DNA of 64,000 nt. It comes from Actinomadura kijaniata NBRC 14229 (lineage in GTDB: Bacteria > Actinomycetota > Actinomycetes > Streptosporangiales > Streptosporangiaceae). A program made the position numbers and the translations under genes. The notes below the pieces were generated by a model, which made no database searches, was not told the DNA's origin, and saw nothing but the letters and a program-made list of their open reading frames with translations. Below, piece after piece: positions 62,301 to 64,000 of this stretch (position 1 is its first letter; each line of letters opens with the position of its first letter). The stretch is taken from NCBI RefSeq assembly GCF_001552175.1, contig NZ_BCQR01000045.1, positions 1-64,000 of the forward strand. Direction: 5' to 3'.

Positions 62301-63166
62301 TGCTGTCGGCTCCGCATTCGTACGGTCCCCTGGAGGCGCCCCTCTCCTGGCGGATCGGCGCGGGAGAGCGGGAGGCCGTCCTTCACGACATCACCGGGGA
62401 GAGCGCCCTCTTCCAGATCGCGCGCTGGCCGCGTCCCGCCGAGTTCGCCGAGCGGCTCGACCGGGGCGGGCGGCGGGCGACCCCCCTCGCCCCACCGGAG
62501 CCGGATCCCGCGCCGCGCCTGCGGGTCGGGAGCGGGGAGAGCAACGGCGAGCCGGTCCTCGTGGACTTCGACACCGATCCGCACCTGGTCGTCGTCGCCC
62601 CGCACGGCGCCCGCACCGCTCGCCTGCTGGACGCGTTCATCGCCGATGTCGTCGCGGCATCCGGCGCCGATGAGGTCTTCGTCGGCGTCCTGGACCCGGA
62701 GCGGCGGCTGTCGGAGCGCGACGGCGTCACCTACGCGCACACCCCGCAGGAGATCAGGGATCTGGTGATGAGCGTCGGGCAGCGGGCGCACGACCGGATG
62801 CCCTCCACCCCTGACAGCGAGCACGTCACCCCGGAGATCCCCGACCAGTCCGGGCCCGACTTCTACCTGTTCGTCGCCGACCAGCAGCTTCTGCCCGACG
62901 TGCTGGACGTGCTGGACCCCATGATCGGGCGGGAGATCTGGTCGCGGCTGCACCTGGTCGTCGCGCGGGAGGCGTCGCCGTCCGGGACCATCCTGGGGTA
63001 CGGCATGGAGCGGTTGCACCGGATCGGGGCACCGGCGGTGTTCATGGCCGGTAGCGGAGGGGCCGAGGCCGAGTTGTGGCAGGCGACACCGCCCGTAGGA
63101 AATGATCGGGCCGTTCTGGCGCGGGATGGGGAGCAGCGGGTCGTCCGGCTCCGGGCGGACGGCTGA
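56297..63166 (+). CDS. giant SAV_2336-related protein with vWA-like region and seven degenerate FtsK/EccC-like modules
   Basis: The product is 2,289 residues. Residues 1-33 are a helical start, ~34-95 a Pro-rich linker, ~147-340 a vWA-like region (LVLVVDTGPTM, then VLVLSDCSGPHWWDG). From ~529 on, seven tandem FtsK/EccC-type modules follow. Their P-loop positions read HGVVFGEPEDRSAL (~556), AIHGGSRDGRLL (~851), TIQGGPQAARRH (~1101), GLVVGADDARLA (~1340), GLVVGTDAERQE (~1575), RIYGQVNGPARA (~1862) and VVVAPHGARTAR (~2098): none has a Walker A Lys-Ser/Thr. Most Walker B strands persist (VIDG, VLDD, VIDE). No signal peptide or membrane helix. It overlaps the MoxR gene, so the two are made together. 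A large scaffold or target-recognition platform is inferred. Confidence 0.88.
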   Translation: MTIDRLRDALGSLGPPPDAVELSEMLWLAHHLAPAPEPVPEPGPAPAPPAPGPPEDTRPEPRRDPVPEPREPERPRALHPPAPSPAREGGAAREILVPTAPMLTDPLGVQRALRPLKRRVPSRRLRELDEEATAAHIAETRIAHARRWLPVLAPALERWLSLVLVVDTGPTMRLWRPLARELTEVLLRQGAFHDIRVTYLRGSGHVSTTPDGSPRAPATLLDPTGRQAVLVLSDCSGPHWWDGRAPAAVRRWAATGPTAILNPLPERLWRRSAAPTTPGLAHLPRPGLPNADLRFAPFDGDEPPDLPVPVLEIAPRWLSDWAYLVAGSEPRPVACAAFPAAPPAAPVHREHRLPVEERVRRFLAAASPGAAELAAHAAVAVPSLPVLRLIQHRVLGRSGPSQLAEVLLSGLLRPVDDHYEFVDGAREALLAALPRPEALHTRNVLNAISAEITRRAGTATETFPALLRAEDGDRLLPADGRKFAFLSPEAQTFLDRRTPPRPVDDVPDLLELNEVTEPDAFPAAWERRPRRPVIGLDHEGRPLVFDPFVSGGVGSHGVVFGEPEDRSALVRSIVLALAASYSPSLVGITLGGLGFQPLGAPVGLPPHYIRSGSLIAVRLGALDPLASWLEAELDRRASLLAGKARRWHDLQSSESVSTAALLVVLDIPLASAPEKARLPFVLARAVEEGPRLGVHLLLSTGAIDRRGPWGRITERLHWRIAASPIPRPTAERLFGERDLPGVLGNGHACLAMGDGPLLPIRVAGQSSVSELTALTAQMKAHATPAVMEPDSTRQPPAVVPPRLLDLLDPPFPASWERDGGGELAVPLGTAEDGSPVRLPLDLGRPRPHGGAIHGGSRDGRLLMLRTFVLGLALTHRPGPLRFVFADCSVGGAFIGLGSLPHVALAVHADGPDSPLMDQLATALVDELEHRSAATAPHDTLIIVIDGVGPLLRERPLLEAALSRIAAEGPSRGMHLVLCSEESPEQAAPAVAGELAWRIETGDDGHDTLRGFRSFGRFRRAEISLDAALPLVEEMNRLGDRVPQLPWPAPARTIGFPDLLTMAGSPPLSWSDDEPESLSQPLLGRGEFGAEVRLAGFPGSGTIQGGPQAARRHMLRTILFGLALAHSPRGVNFVFADTSERAFIGLEKLPHITEAAYGLSADSSRTERLRSVLAFELDQRALPSRDAPPHLVIVLDDATVLTADPDLRELLLQIARTGAEDGVHLILSSEEEPPPEFAAAMTWAIKVDANVPYHDELRLPGGAVTHFQRAHVSSSDCAPLIAEMNRRGLRGPERAPTLGAMLGLADEVTFSAELARLRGAPPRVTPVGRDGNLIGPDPLRHGLVVGADDARLATLRAILLGQLLMHPPGRFGVVLVGVHQEPFSPLTTLDRVIRIDPRSHDAASLRSLFARMHLETPERLLVVIDESTMWPPEWPPLSELLDGPTTKGVGRARVAVVMGVGSADRLPIEIIGRVRWRIDRPGPSGRGLLRAADMPPLDFDALRDDPLETETLVRRLAAHDAPVWPPRAPVPTLTALNGHTADDDFLDNWVASGSPVIGVDPEGRTVALDPFAERAHGLVVGTDAERQETVASLVLALALNRSPDDQIVFAGGLGEHPLGRHVRFPHVEESVQGLLDFSGVLLPDFLGRITAELEERAQLLREAGARSWTEYREQRGGRSAPLLLVVVDLSADLPSERHDLVDTLLRVAQRGANLGVCLVVGVATVSRRPEWDRLLRLLRWRIVASPLPAEVNQRALRRGRADFPEGERSAYLLRPDGSGAFRYRKPAQPSDDELDDLAARMNEHVRRPRLLNPEDENAQADVPDMLELNLRDSAMEEPALALLGVDRAGDAVGVPITPYRGQRIYGQVNGPARARRHLMRKILLGTAVAFSPSEVVFAQLGIPARLSDQASPAPHVALAEPDWSDGAWERFSEAVRAELDRRDALLRDSGHGSWGELRAATGEAGPYLVVAVHLPDASISPLEIRALLDRTVDTSGRLGVFLLLSAPHSYGPLEAPLSWRIGAGEREAVLHDITGESALFQIARWPRPAEFAERLDRGGRRATPLAPPEPDPAPRLRVGSGESNGEPVLVDFDTDPHLVVVAPHGARTARLLDAFIADVVAASGADEVFVGVLDPERRLSERDGVTYAHTPQEIRDLVMSVGQRAHDRMPSTPDSEHVTPEIPDQSGPDFYLFVADQQLLPDVLDVLDPMIGREIWSRLHLVVAREASPSGTILGYGMERLHRIGAPAVFMAGSGGAEAELWQATPPVGNDRAVLARDGEQRVVRLRADG

Positions 63167-63174
63167 GCACCGTA

Positions 63175-63192
63175 TTGCAACGACCAGTCCAA
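63175..63192. promoter_or_regulatory. TetR operator, copy 1
   Basis: TTGCAACGACCAGTCCAA is a partial palindrome with TTG-N12-CAA ends, 20 bases upstream of the tetR start. It matches in length and ends the site at 63852. Confidence 0.65.
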
Positions 63193-63212
63193 AACATGCT
63201 ACCGTCAGGATC

Positions 63213-63785
63213 ATGGCGAGGCCGCGGAAGTTCGACGAGGAGCGGGCCGTGGAGGCCGCGATGCGGGCCTTCTGGGCCGCCGGGTACGAGGCCACCTCCA
63301 CCGAGGACCTGTGCCGGGCGACCGGGCTCGGGCGCAGCAGCATCTACAACACCTTCAGGAGCAAGCACGACCTGTTCGAGAAGGCGCTGCGGCACTACAT
63401 CTCCGTCAAGAACGCCCAGCTCTTCGAGAGGCTGGAGAGCGGGGTCCCGGTCCGGGAGATGGTCCGGGGCATGTTCGACGGGATCATCGCGGAGGAGACC
63501 GAGGACGGGCTCGGCTGCCTGGTCGTCAACACCATGATCGAGCTCGCGCCCCGCGACCCCGCGATCGCCGGGGAGCTCCGCCGGGACTATGAGCGGCGGC
63601 TGATCGCCCTGCGGGACACCTTCGCGGCCGCGCAGCGCGCCGGGGAGATCGGCCCGGACAGGGACCCGACGGCGCTGGCGCACTTCGTCATCTCGACGGT
63701 GTCGGGGATGCGGACGGTCGCGCGGGCCGGGGGCGGCAAGGACGCGCTGGAGGGCATCGCGGACTCGGCGATGAACGCGCTGTAG
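63213..63785 (+). CDS. TetR-family repressor of an MFS exporter
   Basis: The product is 190 residues. MARPRKFDEERAVEAAMRAF, then GYEATSTEDLCRATGLGRSS and IYNTFRSKHDLFEKAL give the TetR DNA-binding domain. The C-terminal domain resembles the TetR_C_16-like type (GCLVVNTMIELAPRD). Similar operators upstream of itself and of the MFS gene suggest it controls both. The ATG at 63213 follows CAGGA. Confidence 0.94.
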   Translation: MARPRKFDEERAVEAAMRAFWAAGYEATSTEDLCRATGLGRSSIYNTFRSKHDLFEKALRHYISVKNAQLFERLESGVPVREMVRGMFDGIIAEETEDGLGCLVVNTMIELAPRDPAIAGELRRDYERRLIALRDTFAAAQRAGEIGPDRDPTALAHFVISTVSGMRTVARAGGGKDALEGIADSAMNAL

Positions 63786-63839
63786 GCGGACGCGCCGCGA
63801 CGGCGCGGCGGCGGCGCGCACCGCGCGCGTCGCCTTTTT
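63785..63839 (+). terminator. intrinsic terminator after tetR
   Basis: GGCG-g-ACGCG (63785-63794) pairs with CGCGT-CGCC (63826-63834) with one bulge, followed by TTTTT (63835-63839). The intervening sequence is almost all G/C and can pair further. Confidence 0.75.
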
Positions 63840-63851
63840 CACGGACTTGTT

Positions 63852-63869
63852 TTGTACTGATCGATTCAA
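63852..63869. promoter_or_regulatory. TetR operator, copy 2, in the MFS promoter
   Basis: TTGTACTGATCGATTCAA is a near-palindrome extended by T and A on both sides (TTTTG...CAAAA). It lies 19 bases upstream of the MFS start, where repressor binding would block transcription. Confidence 0.7.
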
Positions 63870-63887
63870 AACTGGGAGGTGTCGACC

Positions 63888-64000
63888 ATGCCGCTGGCGG
63901 TGTACGTGCTGGGGTTGTCGATCTTCGCGCAGGGGACCTCGGAGCTGATGCTCGCCGGGCTGCTCCCCCAGATGGCCACCGACCTCGGGGTCTCGGTGCC
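63888..64000 (+). CDS. MFS transporter (5' part, runs off the window)
   Basis: Only the first 37 residues are inside the window: MPLAVYVLGLSIFAQGTSEL followed by MLAGLLPQMATDLGVSV. The start of TM helix 1 with the FAQGTSELMLAGLLP motif is typical of DHA1/sugar-efflux (AraJ/SotB-like) MFS exporters. GGGAGG at 63874-63879 is the ribosome binding site. Control by the adjacent TetR is inferred. Confidence 0.9.
   Translation, partial: MPLAVYVLGLSIFAQGTSELMLAGLLPQMATDLGVSV

Noticed and set aside
61217..63343. Long minus-strand open frame opposite the end of the giant gene
   Set aside because: No ribosome binding site or recognised domain; the plus strand carries the repeated FtsK-like modules.

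Overview
This is a very G+C-rich actinobacterial chromosome segment. Supporting signs are the strong codon bias, many GTG starts and one TTG start, ATGA/GTGA start-stop overlaps, a mycothiol-dependent maleylpyruvate-isomerase-type enzyme, many secreted proteins and lipoproteins, and a giant protein of the SAV_2336-related type. The look is of a Streptosporangiales/Thermomonosporaceae organism such as Actinomadura, but the genus is inference. No tRNA, rRNA, CRISPR array or transposase was seen.

Layout. 0.3-10.2 kb: a secreted protein, an ABC ATPase with a degenerate nucleotide site coupled to a YhgE/Pip-type membrane protein, a lipoprotein polysaccharide deacetylase, a serine hydrolase, an enoyl-CoA hydratase and small unknowns. 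10.3-16.5 kb: a methyltransferase coupled to a degenerate cysteinyl-tRNA-synthetase-like protein, a lipoprotein/secreted-protein pair, a trypsin-like protease facing a tiny propeptide-like protein, and an S33 aminopeptidase. 17.4-20.7 kb: a large protein ending in a TNT (NAD+ glycohydrolase) domain, divergent from a NADAR-family gene. 22.5-26.2 kb: a cobalamin-riboswitch operon (binding protein, permease, ATPase) that also carries a FhuF-like [2Fe-2S] protein. 26.2-32.5 kb: an M48-like peptidase with a likely frameshift, an enolase-superfamily enzyme coupled to a ThDP oxidase, an SDR, a quinone oxidoreductase and a UPF0060 protein. 32.7-36.6 kb: a four-gene, translationally coupled operon of lower G+C (two lipoproteins, a Gly-rich secreted protein, a membrane Ser/Thr kinase). 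Its first two genes are paralogues of the pair at 11.9-13.3 kb. 37-39.5 kb: TetR and an ABC exporter around a duplicated operator. 39.5-52.4 kb: a DUF4232 lipoprotein, STAS, VOC, a DUF5710/HNH-like protein, a deacetylase lipoprotein, an FAD monooxygenase/MarR pair with palindromic operators, DUF899, cydAB, AraC, RNase HI and a TipAL-like MerR.

52.4-63.2 kb is the most interesting block. A J-domain membrane protein is divergent from a tight four-gene cluster: a CU044_2847/trypco1-like protein, a trypsin-like protease fused to a VMAP-C-like region, a MoxR AAA+ ATPase, and a 2,289-residue SAV_2336-related protein. The last has a vWA-like region and seven tandem FtsK/EccC-like modules, all of which lack the Walker A lysine. 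This matches the logic of the VMAP-type ternary conflict systems proposed from comparative genomics (sensor, NTPase regulator, protease effector). The array of seven pseudo-ATPase modules is the feature here least explained by known families. The window ends with a TetR gene and the start of an MFS exporter that share matching operators.
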